From Paenibacillus sp. SY21-1 (GTDB lineage Bacteria > Bacillota > Bacilli > Paenibacillales > Paenibacillaceae): a stretch of DNA of 64,000 nucleotides. Below the pieces are notes generated by a model. It worked only from the letters and a program-made list of their open reading frames with translations. It did no database searches and was not told where the DNA came from. Positions 44,400 through 53,302 of the stretch are shown here, piece by piece. The stretch lies in contig NZ_STGF01000001.1 in assembly GCF_005222705.1 (NCBI RefSeq), positions 362,411 to 426,410 of the forward strand, written 5' to 3'. How positions within the stretch are numbered: position 1 is the first letter of the stretch; each line of letters begins with the position of its first letter. The position numbers and the translations under genes are program-made.

Positions 44400-46151
44400 A
44401 TGCAACGTGAAGCGATCTACCACCGGGCGAAGCAAAATTGGTCTTACGCGTACGATTCCCAAACCATCCATGTCAGAGTGCGCACAAAACGCGGGGATGT
44501 CGAGCAGGTCATTGCCATTACAGGAGACAAATACGCCTGGAAGCAAACGCGCACTCCGATGCCCATGCGCATTTTTGCCTCGGATGAGCTGTTCGACTAT
44601 TGGGAGACTCATGTAAAGCCGCCGTTCCTGAGGCTTAGATACGTCTTTCAATTCATCGGCGGAGAAGAGATTCTTTATCGCTCGGAAAGAGGGTTTATGG
44701 CTGAGGAGCCGGAAATAAGCGAGGGCTTTTACGAATTTCCGTTTCTGAATCCCGTGGATGTGTTTACGCCTCCAAGCTGGGTAAAGGAAGCGGTATTCTA
44801 TCAAATTTTCCCCGAGCGCTTTGCTTGCGGAGATTCTTCCATAAGTCCTGCGAATATTGAGCCTTGGGGCGCCCAGCCTACGCCAAGCAACTTCTTCGGC
44901 GGCGATCTGCAAGGGGTAATCGATCATCTCGACCATCTTCAGAATCTGGGCATTACGGCCATCTATTTCAACCCTCTGTTCGAAGCGACTACCAATCACA
45001 AATACGATACGACTGACTACATGCGGGTCGACCCGCACTTCGGCAGCAACGAGAAGCTGAAGGAGCTGGTCCGGGCCTGTCACGCTCGCGGCATTCGCGT
45101 CATGCTTGACGCGGTTTTCAACCATGTCGGCCATACCTTCCCCGCTTTTGTTGACGTTGTCGAAAAGGGCGCGGCCTCGGCCTATAAAGACTGGTTCCAC
45201 GTTCAGAAATTCCCGCTGACAGAGCAGGGCGGCAAACTGAACTATTATACCTTTGCCTTTGAGCCAATTATGCCAAAGCTGAATACGGAGAACAGCGATG
45301 TCAAAGCTTATCTGCTCGATGTTTCCCGCTACTGGATTGAGGAAATCGGAATTGACGGCTGGCGTCTGGACGTGGCCAACGAGGTTGACCATGCCTTCTG
45401 GAGGGAATTCAGGCAGACCGTCAAAGCCATTAATCCCGATGTCTATATTCTGGGTGAAATATGGCATGACTCCATGATGTGGCTGCAGGGCGATCAATTC
45501 GATGCCATCATGAACTATCCTTTTACGGAAGCCGTGCTGTCGTTCTTCTCCAAAGGCGAGATGGATGCCGCTAACTTCGCGCATTTGCTTGGCGAGCAGC
45601 TTGCCGCCTATCCGCAGCAGGTAACGGAGACTGCATTCAACCTGCTGGGCAGTCATGATACGCCGCGTTTGCTCACCCTTTCCGGCGGGAATGTCGGGCG
45701 AATGAAGCTGGCAACCTTATTCAAGCTGACCTATCCTGGAGCCGTATGCATTTATTACGGAGACGAAATCGGCCTTACCGGCGGAGGCGATCCCGATTGC
45801 CGCAAATGCATGGTATGGGAGAAAGGCGGACAGGATCTCGATTTGCTGCAATTTTTCCAGCAAGCCATCCGTTTAAGACAGCGCCACTCCGCACTGCGCA
45901 GCGTGGACATTCGCTTCCTTCAGGCGGATGCCGGCAGCTCCGTTCTGCTCTACGAACGCCGCGGCGCAAATAACGAGCGAATGATGATCGCCATGAATGC
46001 AGGAGAGCAACCCACTGTAATAGACGTACCCGCGGAGCAGTTCGGCAGCTGGACAGATGCATTGACCGAGGAAAAACAGGATTTGAGCGACGGCAATAGC
46101 CAGCTTCTCCTTGCCCCTTATGCCTATAAAGTGCTGCTGTTTCAAGCATAA
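44400..46151 (+). CDS. Cyclomaltodextrinase / neopullulanase (GH13 subfamily 20)
   Basis: 583 residues from the ATG at 44400, with AAGGAG 8 nt upstream. No signal peptide, so it acts inside the cell. An N-terminal CBM34-like domain (about 1-125) precedes the barrel. The subfamily signature MPKLNTENSDVK is present, and the catalytic acids are Asp about 324 (GWRLDVANE), Glu about 353 (ILGEIWHD) and Asp about 420 (LLGSHDTPR). This family opens cyclodextrins and degrades pullulan and maltodextrins. It should process the rings imported by MalEFG. Confidence 0.94.
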   Translation: MQREAIYHRAKQNWSYAYDSQTIHVRVRTKRGDVEQVIAITGDKYAWKQTRTPMPMRIFASDELFDYWETHVKPPFLRLRYVFQFIGGEEILYRSERGFMAEEPEISEGFYEFPFLNPVDVFTPPSWVKEAVFYQIFPERFACGDSSISPANIEPWGAQPTPSNFFGGDLQGVIDHLDHLQNLGITAIYFNPLFEATTNHKYDTTDYMRVDPHFGSNEKLKELVRACHARGIRVMLDAVFNHVGHTFPAFVDVVEKGAASAYKDWFHVQKFPLTEQGGKLNYYTFAFEPIMPKLNTENSDVKAYLLDVSRYWIEEIGIDGWRLDVANEVDHAFWREFRQTVKAINPDVYILGEIWHDSMMWLQGDQFDAIMNYPFTEAVLSFFSKGEMDAANFAHLLGEQLAAYPQQVTETAFNLLGSHDTPRLLTLSGGNVGRMKLATLFKLTYPGAVCIYYGDEIGLTGGGDPDCRKCMVWEKGGQDLDLLQFFQQAIRLRQRHSALRSVDIRFLQADAGSSVLLYERRGANNERMMIAMNAGEQPTVIDVPAEQFGSWTDALTEEKQDLSDGNSQLLLAPYAYKVLLFQA

Positions 46152-46211
46152 AAAGCTGCTTTCGAACATTTGCTATTGACAATCCTTGCGAGAAGATGGT
46201 AAGTTTGGCTT

Positions 46212-46225
46212 GGAAACCGGTTTCC
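46212..46225. promoter_or_regulatory. Operator GGAAACCGGTTTCC before the IgtY-like gene
   Basis: A perfect 14-bp palindrome just downstream of a TTGACA -35 (46176-46181). A close copy (GGAAATCGGTTTCT) lies at the promoter of the second LacI gene (54352), at a similar distance from its -10. A TGTAAGCGCTTCA element (46402) also occurs in this 286-bp gap. Confidence 0.7.
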
Positions 46226-46437
46226 TGAAGTGAAGATTGGAGTAACGCCCTGATCAGGCCTATCTCCCCACCCCATCCTGGCGCATTATCGCTCGCCTGC
46301 TCTTTTTTTGCCAAAAGGACAATCGTTTGCACAATGCTTACAACCTTCCCCCTACAACTAGAACCACCGCAGACTTAAGAAGCACATGCTCAGCAACAAC
46401 CTGTAAGCGCTTCATTTATTCTGTCAGGAGGGAACTT

Positions 46438-49251
46438 ATGTTAATTAAGAAATCGCTGTCCACCGTATTGCTAATCGCACTGCTAGCCTCTTTGCTCATG
46501 AACGCAGCTCTGCGAGCCCCGCAGACTGCTCATGCCGCCAGCATCGGCACCATTGATGAGAACGATACCATCTATCAGATCATGGTTGACCGCTTCCACG
46601 ACGGAGACCCTTCCAACAATGCAACCGGCGCCGCCATTCGTTACGGAGAAACATCCGAGGAGGATTTCCGTCACATGAAGGGCGGAGATTGGCAGGGCGT
46701 CATCGACAAGCTCCCGTATATTAAAAATATGGGCTACACCGCAATCTGGATTTCACCGGTTGCAGAGCCGCAAATGACCAATCGCGAGAATAACGGAACG
46801 GGCCGCAATACGGCTTACCACGGCTATAATGTCAAAGACCCCAACAAAGCAAATCCCTATTTCGGCACAAAAGAAAAACTGAAGGAATTGGTGGATGCCG
46901 CCCATGCGCAAGGCATAAAAGTCGTCATCGACGTCGTGCCTAATCACGTCGGCGATTATATGCTAGGCACGCAAGCCTACTACGATATTCCTTCGCTTCA
47001 GCCGGCCGCGCCGTTTAATAATCCGGCATGGTACCACCATAACGGCGACATTAACTGGTCCCTGGTGGATGGAAGATACGATCAATGGGCGCAAAACTAT
47101 CTTGAAAATCATGATTTGGCCGGTCTGGACGACCTGGACTTTGATGTACCGGCCGCCAAGCAAGCCATGTTCGACTCCATTAAAGGCTGGTTCGATTATA
47201 CCGGAGCAGACGGGGCCCGTGTCGATGCCGCCAAGCTTATGCATCCGGCCGACATTGGGGCATTGGAGGATTACCTTGGCGTGAACACGTTCGGCGAAAA
47301 TTTCGACGGCAATGCGGAGTATGTCTCTCGCTGGCTCGGAAACGGCAAGGAATGGGGAATGCTGGACTTTCCTCTCTTCTTCTCCGTCTTGAACAGTTTT
47401 GCCTACGGCCAGTCCTTTGATGCCAACATTAAAAGCACGCTGGCTCAGGATTTCTATTACAACGGCAACGAAAATCATATGGCAACCTTTATCGACAATC
47501 ATGACCGCAACCGCTTTTTGACTGAAGCCGGCGGCAGCGTACAAAAGCTGCAAAACGCGCTAAACTTTATTTTTACCGTACGCGGCATGCCTGTTGTGTT
47601 CCAAGGCACCGAGCAGAACAAAGGCAACGGAAACGGTCAAATTATTGGCGGCGGCATTGCCGATACCTGGAACCGCTGGTCAATGGTGAAACGGGATAGC
47701 AACGGAAATGTCCTGGAAAACTATTTTAACGAAAATACGAGCACTTATCAGCATATAGCGAAGCTGAACCAGATTCGCAAAAACTATGAAGCGCTCCGCG
47801 TAGGAAAACAACGGGAAATGTGGTCGGCACAAAATCTGTACGCATTCTCCCGGAGAGTCGACAGCGGGGCCAATAGCGGTCAAGAGGTTATTTCCGTATT
47901 CAGCAATGCCTCCAATGGTTCGCAAACCGTCACCATCCCGCTTCGTGTAGAGAGCACGCTTCCCGTGGGCACGGTACTGGTCAATCAGCTTAATCCTTCC
48001 GAATCTGTGACGGTCCAAAGCGGAGGCATTACCGGCAAACAGATTACGGTGAACGTTTCAGCAAATTCGTCCAAAATTTATGCCAAAGCCGTATCGGATA
48101 CGACGGCTCCTTCTGTACCGGGCAACGTTACGGCGCAAGCACAAAGCGCTTCCTCGATTACCGTAAGCTGGGCGGCCTCGACCGATAATGTTGGCGTCAC
48201 CGGCTATGAAGTGTACCGCGGCAGCACGTTGGTCGGCTCGCCCGTGGGAACATCCTTTACAGATCTTAATCTGACGGCTAATACGGCTTATACCTATACG
48301 GTCAGAGCGGTAGACGCGGCAGGCAATCGCTCGGCAGCAAGCCCGCCGGCAACCGCCACGACAGCGGCCCCGGATACAACGGCACCTTCAGTACCGCAAA
48401 ATGTCAGTGCAGCCTCTACATCTGCCGGGACCGCTCTAGTGTCGTGGACGGCGTCGACAGATAACGTGGGAATCACCGGCTATGAGATTTACCGAAACGG
48501 AACGCTCGTCGGAACAACCGCTTCCGTCAGCTATACCGATAGCGGACTCGCAGGCGGCACCAGCTACAGCTATACGGTTAAAGCCTTTGATGCCGCCGGA
48601 AATCGATCCGAGCTTAGCGATCCGCCTGCAGTCATTACCACTCCGGCAGGCAATAGTCTAACCATTTATTACAAAAATACGGCCTTCGCCAATTCCTATA
48701 TTCATTACAAGATTGGCACCTCCACTACCTGGACAACGCTTCCGGGTCAAGCCATGCAGACGGCCGCCGCTTACCCGGGCTACAAGAGCATTACGCTCCA
48801 GCTTGGCAGCGCAAGCGGCATAACCGCCGCGTTCAACAATGGCAGCGGGCAATGGGACAACAATAGCGGCAACAATTATACGATTGCTGCGGGAACGTGG
48901 ACGCTGGTTGGCGGCAATCTGGTATCCGGCGTGCCGCAAGCGGACAGCGTCACCTTCCGCGTCAGCGTGCCTGCTTCCACACCGGCGAACGGTCCCGTCT
49001 ACTTAAGCGGTTCGTTCAACGGCTGGCTGCCCGCCGATCCCGCTTACCAGCTGGTCAAAGGCACAGACGGCATTTACACCATAACGCTCCCTCTAGCTTC
49101 TGGAACAGCGGTTCAATATAAGGCTACGCGCGGATCATGGGCAACGGTCGAGGCTAATGCCAATGGCAGCGATATAGCGAATCGTTCACTTACCCCGACA
49201 GGCGGTGCCCAGACGGTTCAAATCACGGTTCAGCGCTGGAAGGATCAATAA
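46438..49251 (+). CDS. Secreted GH13 glucanotransferase/amylase, IgtY-like
   Basis: 937 residues from the ATG at 46438, preceded by GGAGGG. A signal peptide is cleaved near TAHAAS. The GH13 barrel has Asp about 263 (GARVDAAKL), Glu about 287 (TFGENFDG) and Asp about 356 (FIDNHDRNR). Two fibronectin type III domains (about 554-735), a CBM25-like starch-binding module (about 738-832) and a CBM20-like module (about 835-937) follow. The architecture and the GH119 gene next door match the igtY-igtZ pair of Bacillus circulans, where IgtY makes isocyclomaltooligosaccharides (one alpha-1,6 link in the ring). A plain raw-starch amylase is the alternative. Confidence 0.85.
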   Translation: MLIKKSLSTVLLIALLASLLMNAALRAPQTAHAASIGTIDENDTIYQIMVDRFHDGDPSNNATGAAIRYGETSEEDFRHMKGGDWQGVIDKLPYIKNMGYTAIWISPVAEPQMTNRENNGTGRNTAYHGYNVKDPNKANPYFGTKEKLKELVDAAHAQGIKVVIDVVPNHVGDYMLGTQAYYDIPSLQPAAPFNNPAWYHHNGDINWSLVDGRYDQWAQNYLENHDLAGLDDLDFDVPAAKQAMFDSIKGWFDYTGADGARVDAAKLMHPADIGALEDYLGVNTFGENFDGNAEYVSRWLGNGKEWGMLDFPLFFSVLNSFAYGQSFDANIKSTLAQDFYYNGNENHMATFIDNHDRNRFLTEAGGSVQKLQNALNFIFTVRGMPVVFQGTEQNKGNGNGQIIGGGIADTWNRWSMVKRDSNGNVLENYFNENTSTYQHIAKLNQIRKNYEALRVGKQREMWSAQNLYAFSRRVDSGANSGQEVISVFSNASNGSQTVTIPLRVESTLPVGTVLVNQLNPSESVTVQSGGITGKQITVNVSANSSKIYAKAVSDTTAPSVPGNVTAQAQSASSITVSWAASTDNVGVTGYEVYRGSTLVGSPVGTSFTDLNLTANTAYTYTVRAVDAAGNRSAASPPATATTAAPDTTAPSVPQNVSAASTSAGTALVSWTASTDNVGITGYEIYRNGTLVGTTASVSYTDSGLAGGTSYSYTVKAFDAAGNRSELSDPPAVITTPAGNSLTIYYKNTAFANSYIHYKIGTSTTWTTLPGQAMQTAAAYPGYKSITLQLGSASGITAAFNNGSGQWDNNSGNNYTIAAGTWTLVGGNLVSGVPQADSVTFRVSVPASTPANGPVYLSGSFNGWLPADPAYQLVKGTDGIYTITLPLASGTAVQYKATRGSWATVEANANGSDIANRSLTPTGGAQTVQITVQRWKDQ
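48598..49251 (+). repeat. C-terminal module repeat, copy 1
   Basis: DNA encoding the end of FN3, the CBM25-like and the CBM20-like modules is closely similar to 52560-53222 in the next gene, with long identical runs at base level. It suggests duplication or gene conversion between the two neighbours. Confidence 0.8.
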
Positions 49252-49256
49252 TGAAA

Positions 49257-49293
49257 CAATAGGCTGTTGTGCTGCACCAACAACAGCCTATTG
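49257..49293 (+). terminator. Intercistronic hairpin between the IgtY- and IgtZ-like genes
   Basis: CAATAGGCTGTTG pairs perfectly with CAACAGCCTATTG. There is no U tract, so it may trim or stabilise mRNA rather than stop transcription. Confidence 0.55.
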
Positions 49294-49305
49294 CAATGCC
49301 TTTTA

Positions 49306-49319
49306 TAAAAACGCTTACA
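49306..49319 (-). promoter_or_regulatory. cre-like site before the IgtZ-like gene
   Basis: On the minus strand TGTAAGCGTTTTTA matches the CcpA consensus TGWAANCGNTNWCA at all but one fixed position. It lies 21 bp before the start codon and could mediate glucose repression. Confidence 0.45.
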
Positions 49320-49340
49320 TTAGAGAAAGGACCAATACGT

Positions 49341-52300
49341 ATGGAGCTTAAGCACCGTTTGCGACATGCGGGCATTTGCCTGCTTGCTTTACTGCTCACG
49401 CTGCAAGCGTGGGCCCGTCCCGTATCGGCGGAAATTGCAGCTTCCCATGTATATCACAATCATATGCCAAACTTCTGGGCCTACTATGATGTCGGCCAGT
49501 ACGCTTCAACGCCTGTCGGCAGCCCGATTCGTTATACGTATGACGGACAGGTTATAAATCTCAAGAACAACCCTCCAGCGAACTACACCTATTATTTGCC
49601 GAACGGCTCCCCGATGCCACATGACGATCTCGTTTCGTATTACTCCCATCATGCCAAGACGGGAGCTTATTTAAGCTGGCCTTGGAGCGTAGCGGGGGCG
49701 CTGGACAACAACCATCCGGAAGCCCAGATGCATGTTACCATGTCCGGCTCGCTCATCAACAATGTGAACAGTCTGGTCCAGACCGGAACGGTAGCCGGAT
49801 ACAACAATCCGAACTGGGGGCAGCCGTGGAAAACAGCCTATGACACGCTAAGAACGACAAATTCCAAACGAACGCTCGACGCCATTCATTTTGCGGGTCA
49901 TCATACGATGGGTCCGCTTGTCGGAAACGAATATTTGCTCAAGGATTTGATCTACCAGGCGACCACCCTCGCGCAGCCTTATTTCTTGGGCAGCAGTTAT
50001 ACCTCCTCCAAAGGCTTCTTTCCAACGGAGCTTGGCTTCTCGGAACGAATTATTCCGGTTCTGGAAAAGTTGGGCATTCAGTGGTCGGTCATCGGCAACA
50101 ACCATTTCTCTCGCACGCTGCAGGATTATCCGCTGCTTAACAGCCCGGGCGCAGATACGCTCATATCGCCGCCCAACCGTGCAGACCTGCAGAATGTAAG
50201 CCATGTAGGCTCTTGGGTAAGTCAGCCGATGTTCAATGAACAACAGGTCACCCATAACAAGTTTCCATTTGCCTCGACGCCTCACTGGGTGCAATATGTT
50301 AATCCGGACACAGGAGTCTCCTCCAAAATCGTAGGTATTCCGGTCGCTCAAGCCGAATCGTGGGAGGAAGGCTACCTCGGTCAAGTAAAAGCCAGCGCGC
50401 TAAAGCCGTTTGAGGGCTTGACGCCGCAGAAGCAATTTTTTGTTATCGCCCATGACGGAGATAATTCTTCAGGCAGGGCCGGGTCCGAGGAAACCTGGCG
50501 CAATGCCGGCAATGTCACCTATTCCGATTCCGGGGTCAAAGGGCAAGGAATTGATGAGTATTTGCGAACGAACCTGCCCGCCGCCAATGATATTGTCCAC
50601 GTACAGGACGGCTCGTGGATCGATACGCGGGACTCCTCCTCAGACCCGACTTGGTACCACTGGCGCTTGCCTTTTGGCATCTGGAAATCGCAATTTTCCG
50701 CCTTTAACAATGCCAATCAGACACAGCTCGCTCCCAAGAAAAATTTATCCGGTGTAGATGACGGGATGACGGTTTCCCTTGAAAAAGGCTACCATTACCT
50801 GGAACGCAACTTTGCCTTGCTGCAGGCCGCATTAAACTATGCCAAGACGGCTGAGCAAATTTGGCTGGAGGAAAATCCGAACCATTGGCAGCCTACCACT
50901 GCCCTTGACAATCAAATTACGCATCCGGGCAATCAGTTGAATCCTTGGATGATGTCCTATCCGGTGAAAGGCAATCCGCTAACCAATTATGCCGGAGGAG
51001 CCAATCCTGCCGAGCTATCGTGGTATTTCCTGCTGCCGGCTATGGATTCGGGATTCGGATATTATGATGAAAATGTTGATGATAATGTAAAGCCGACACT
51101 GTCCTTCAATCAGTCGCTGTATTTCTCCAAGCCGTACGTTCAGCAAAAGCTGGCGAAGGATAAGACGGGACCTTCCGTCTGGTGGCCGCAGCGTTATCCG
51201 TACAACCCGGGCAGCGCTAACGTAAGCAAAGCGGAGGGCTGGACTCTGCACCATTTTAACAATAAATTCGCCATTTATTCCTACGCCCACGATGTGAGCG
51301 GCATTGCCAGCATGAAGGTAAAGGTTCGCGTCCACAATGCCAAACGGGCAACCGCAACCGACAATACGTATAAGGTTTATGACCCTGCCGCGCTGCAGGC
51401 GCAAGGCGTGCCAAACATTGATGCCAGCAAAGTCGGCGAATGGGAAGAATACGACATGACCATGCGTGACCTGACGCCTGACATTAACGGAGTAGCCTGG
51501 CAGCCATCAAGCCAATTCGTTATGGATAAAGTGCCTGCGCAGGAAATTGGAAACCTTTATTACACCTATCTGTCCGATTACAGAGATCAACTGCTGGATT
51601 ACTACATCGAATCGACAGATACCAAAGGGAATGTGACACGCAGCGATATTCAGCAAGTATACGTTGGAGCAGGCAAGTACAATCTGGTAAACGGCAAATA
51701 TGTAGAGGACGTAAATGGAACGGTAAACGGCACGCACCCGTTTATTACGGACCAGCCGATTATTCCGGATGACGAAGCGCCGAGCGCACCAAGCGCGGTA
51801 AATGCCCAGACCGTAAACGCCTCCTCGGTTCAAGTGAGCTGGACGGCCGCTGCCGACAACGTGGGCGTAACCGGCTATGAGGTGTACCGCAACGGCAATC
51901 TCGTTGGAACAACGGCCGCTACCAGTTATACCGACACAGGCCTTGCCGGCAGTACCAGCTACAGCTACAAGGTCAAAGCCTATGATGCCGCCGGAAACCG
52001 TTCCGAATTCAGCGATCCTCCGGCTGCGGTCACTACGCCGGCAGGCAACAATGTCACTATCTATTATAAAAAAGGGTTTGCAACGCCCCACATCCATTAC
52101 CGTCCTGTCGGAGGCGCTTGGACGACCGCTCCCGGAGCGGCCATTCCCGCTTCCGAGGTGAGCGGCTACAACAAGATTACCATTAACATCGGCGCAGCCT
52201 CCCAGCTTGAAGCGGCGTTCAACAACGGCAGCGGACAATGGGACAGCAATAACTCCCAAAATTATTTGTTCAGCGTCGGCACCTGGACCTATACGCCTAC

Positions 52301-53222
52301 GGGCAGTATAACAGCAGGCGCACCCGTCGTCGTGCCGCCGGATACGGTAGCTCCGACCGTGCCTCAATCCGTTTCGGCTGTCGCGACTTCTGCCGGTGCT
52401 GCAACTGTTACTTGGGCGGCCTCAACCGATAATGTCGCGGTAAGCGGCTATGAAATTTTCCGCAACGGCTCCTTGGTCGGCACCGCAGCGGCTTCTGCAA
52501 CCTCGTTTGCCAATACGGGTCTGGCCGGATCAACCACTTACAGCTATACCGTCAAAGCGGTTGATGCCGCCGGCAATCGTTCCGCCGAAAGCTCGCCGGC
52601 TTCCGTTACGACTCCTGCTGGCAACAGCTTAACGATCTATTACAAAAACTCGGCTTTTGCCAATTCGTATATTCATTACAAGCCCGACAATTCGGCCGCA
52701 TGGACTACGCTTCCAGGCGCAGCTATGCAGACGTCCAGCGCGTATCCCGCCTATAAGAGCATTACGCTTCAGCTTGGCAGCGCAAGCGGCATAAGTGCCG
52801 CCTTTAACAATGGCAGCGGACAATGGGACAACAACGGCGGCAGCAATTATTCTATTGCTGCAGGAACCTGGACGCTGGTCAACGGCAGCCTTGCGTCCGG
52901 CGTTCCGCAAGCGGACAGCGTTACTTTCCGCGTTAGTGTACCAGCCTCTACTCCGGCGAATGGCCCTGTCTATTTGAGCGGATCATTCAATAGCTGGCTG
53001 CCCGCAGATCCGGCTTACCAGATGGTCAAGGGTACGGACGGCGTGTATACGCTGACCCTGCCGTTGCCGGCTGGCGCCGCTATTCAATACAAGGTCACAC
53101 GCGGAACCTGGGCGAACGTTGAGGCGAACGCCAATGGCAGCGACGTGGCAAACCGTACACTCACTCCGTCGGGCGGCGCCCAGATTGTGAATGTGACCGT
53201 TCAGCGCTGGAAGGATATATAA
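49341..53222 (+). CDS. Secreted GH119 alpha-amylase, IgtZ-like
   Basis: 1293 residues from the ATG at 49341. After a signal peptide the catalytic region has the GH57/GH119 pattern: YHNHMPNFWAYY, HFAGHHTMG, the nucleophile Glu in FFPTELGF (about 230) and the acid Asp in IAHDGDNSSG (about 372). These positions agree closely with the known IgtZ catalytic pair of B. circulans. The C-terminal part carries FN3 (about 809), CBM25-like (about 902), FN3 (about 1000), CBM25-like (about 1094) and CBM20-like (about 1190-1293) modules. GH119 is a very small family. It likely supplies linear dextrins to, or trims products of, the neighbouring glucanotransferase. Confidence 0.9.
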   Translation: MELKHRLRHAGICLLALLLTLQAWARPVSAEIAASHVYHNHMPNFWAYYDVGQYASTPVGSPIRYTYDGQVINLKNNPPANYTYYLPNGSPMPHDDLVSYYSHHAKTGAYLSWPWSVAGALDNNHPEAQMHVTMSGSLINNVNSLVQTGTVAGYNNPNWGQPWKTAYDTLRTTNSKRTLDAIHFAGHHTMGPLVGNEYLLKDLIYQATTLAQPYFLGSSYTSSKGFFPTELGFSERIIPVLEKLGIQWSVIGNNHFSRTLQDYPLLNSPGADTLISPPNRADLQNVSHVGSWVSQPMFNEQQVTHNKFPFASTPHWVQYVNPDTGVSSKIVGIPVAQAESWEEGYLGQVKASALKPFEGLTPQKQFFVIAHDGDNSSGRAGSEETWRNAGNVTYSDSGVKGQGIDEYLRTNLPAANDIVHVQDGSWIDTRDSSSDPTWYHWRLPFGIWKSQFSAFNNANQTQLAPKKNLSGVDDGMTVSLEKGYHYLERNFALLQAALNYAKTAEQIWLEENPNHWQPTTALDNQITHPGNQLNPWMMSYPVKGNPLTNYAGGANPAELSWYFLLPAMDSGFGYYDENVDDNVKPTLSFNQSLYFSKPYVQQKLAKDKTGPSVWWPQRYPYNPGSANVSKAEGWTLHHFNNKFAIYSYAHDVSGIASMKVKVRVHNAKRATATDNTYKVYDPAALQAQGVPNIDASKVGEWEEYDMTMRDLTPDINGVAWQPSSQFVMDKVPAQEIGNLYYTYLSDYRDQLLDYYIESTDTKGNVTRSDIQQVYVGAGKYNLVNGKYVEDVNGTVNGTHPFITDQPIIPDDEAPSAPSAVNAQTVNASSVQVSWTAAADNVGVTGYEVYRNGNLVGTTAATSYTDTGLAGSTSYSYKVKAYDAAGNRSEFSDPPAAVTTPAGNNVTIYYKKGFATPHIHYRPVGGAWTTAPGAAIPASEVSGYNKITINIGAASQLEAAFNNGSGQWDSNNSQNYLFSVGTWTYTPTGSITAGAPVVVPPDTVAPTVPQSVSAVATSAGAATVTWAASTDNVAVSGYEIFRNGSLVGTAAASATSFANTGLAGSTTYSYTVKAVDAAGNRSAESSPASVTTPAGNSLTIYYKNSAFANSYIHYKPDNSAAWTTLPGAAMQTSSAYPAYKSITLQLGSASGISAAFNNGSGQWDNNGGSNYSIAAGTWTLVNGSLASGVPQADSVTFRVSVPASTPANGPVYLSGSFNSWLPADPAYQMVKGTDGVYTLTLPLPAGAAIQYKVTRGTWANVEANANGSDVANRTLTPSGGAQIVNVTVQRWKDI
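52560..53222 (+). repeat. C-terminal module repeat, copy 2
   Basis: This is the partner of 48598-49251; both end in the same VTVQRWKD-type C-terminus. Confidence 0.8.
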
Positions 53223-53257
53223 GGTTTGTAAAGCAAGCAACTTATGCTAAAATGCAG

Positions 53258-53300
53258 CAAGCCCCTGTGCTCCTCTTACATGCGGGAGCACAGGGGCTTG
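53258..53300. terminator. Bidirectional terminator after the IgtZ-like gene
   Basis: CAAGCCCCTGTGCTCC pairs perfectly with GGAGCACAGGGGCTTG, between convergent genes. Confidence 0.88.
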
Positions 53301-53302
53301 TC

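Noticed and set aside
44259..45656. 465-codon minus-strand open frame opposite the cyclomaltodextrinase
   Set aside because: Shadow frame over the GH13 catalytic domain, with no ribosome site or family motif.
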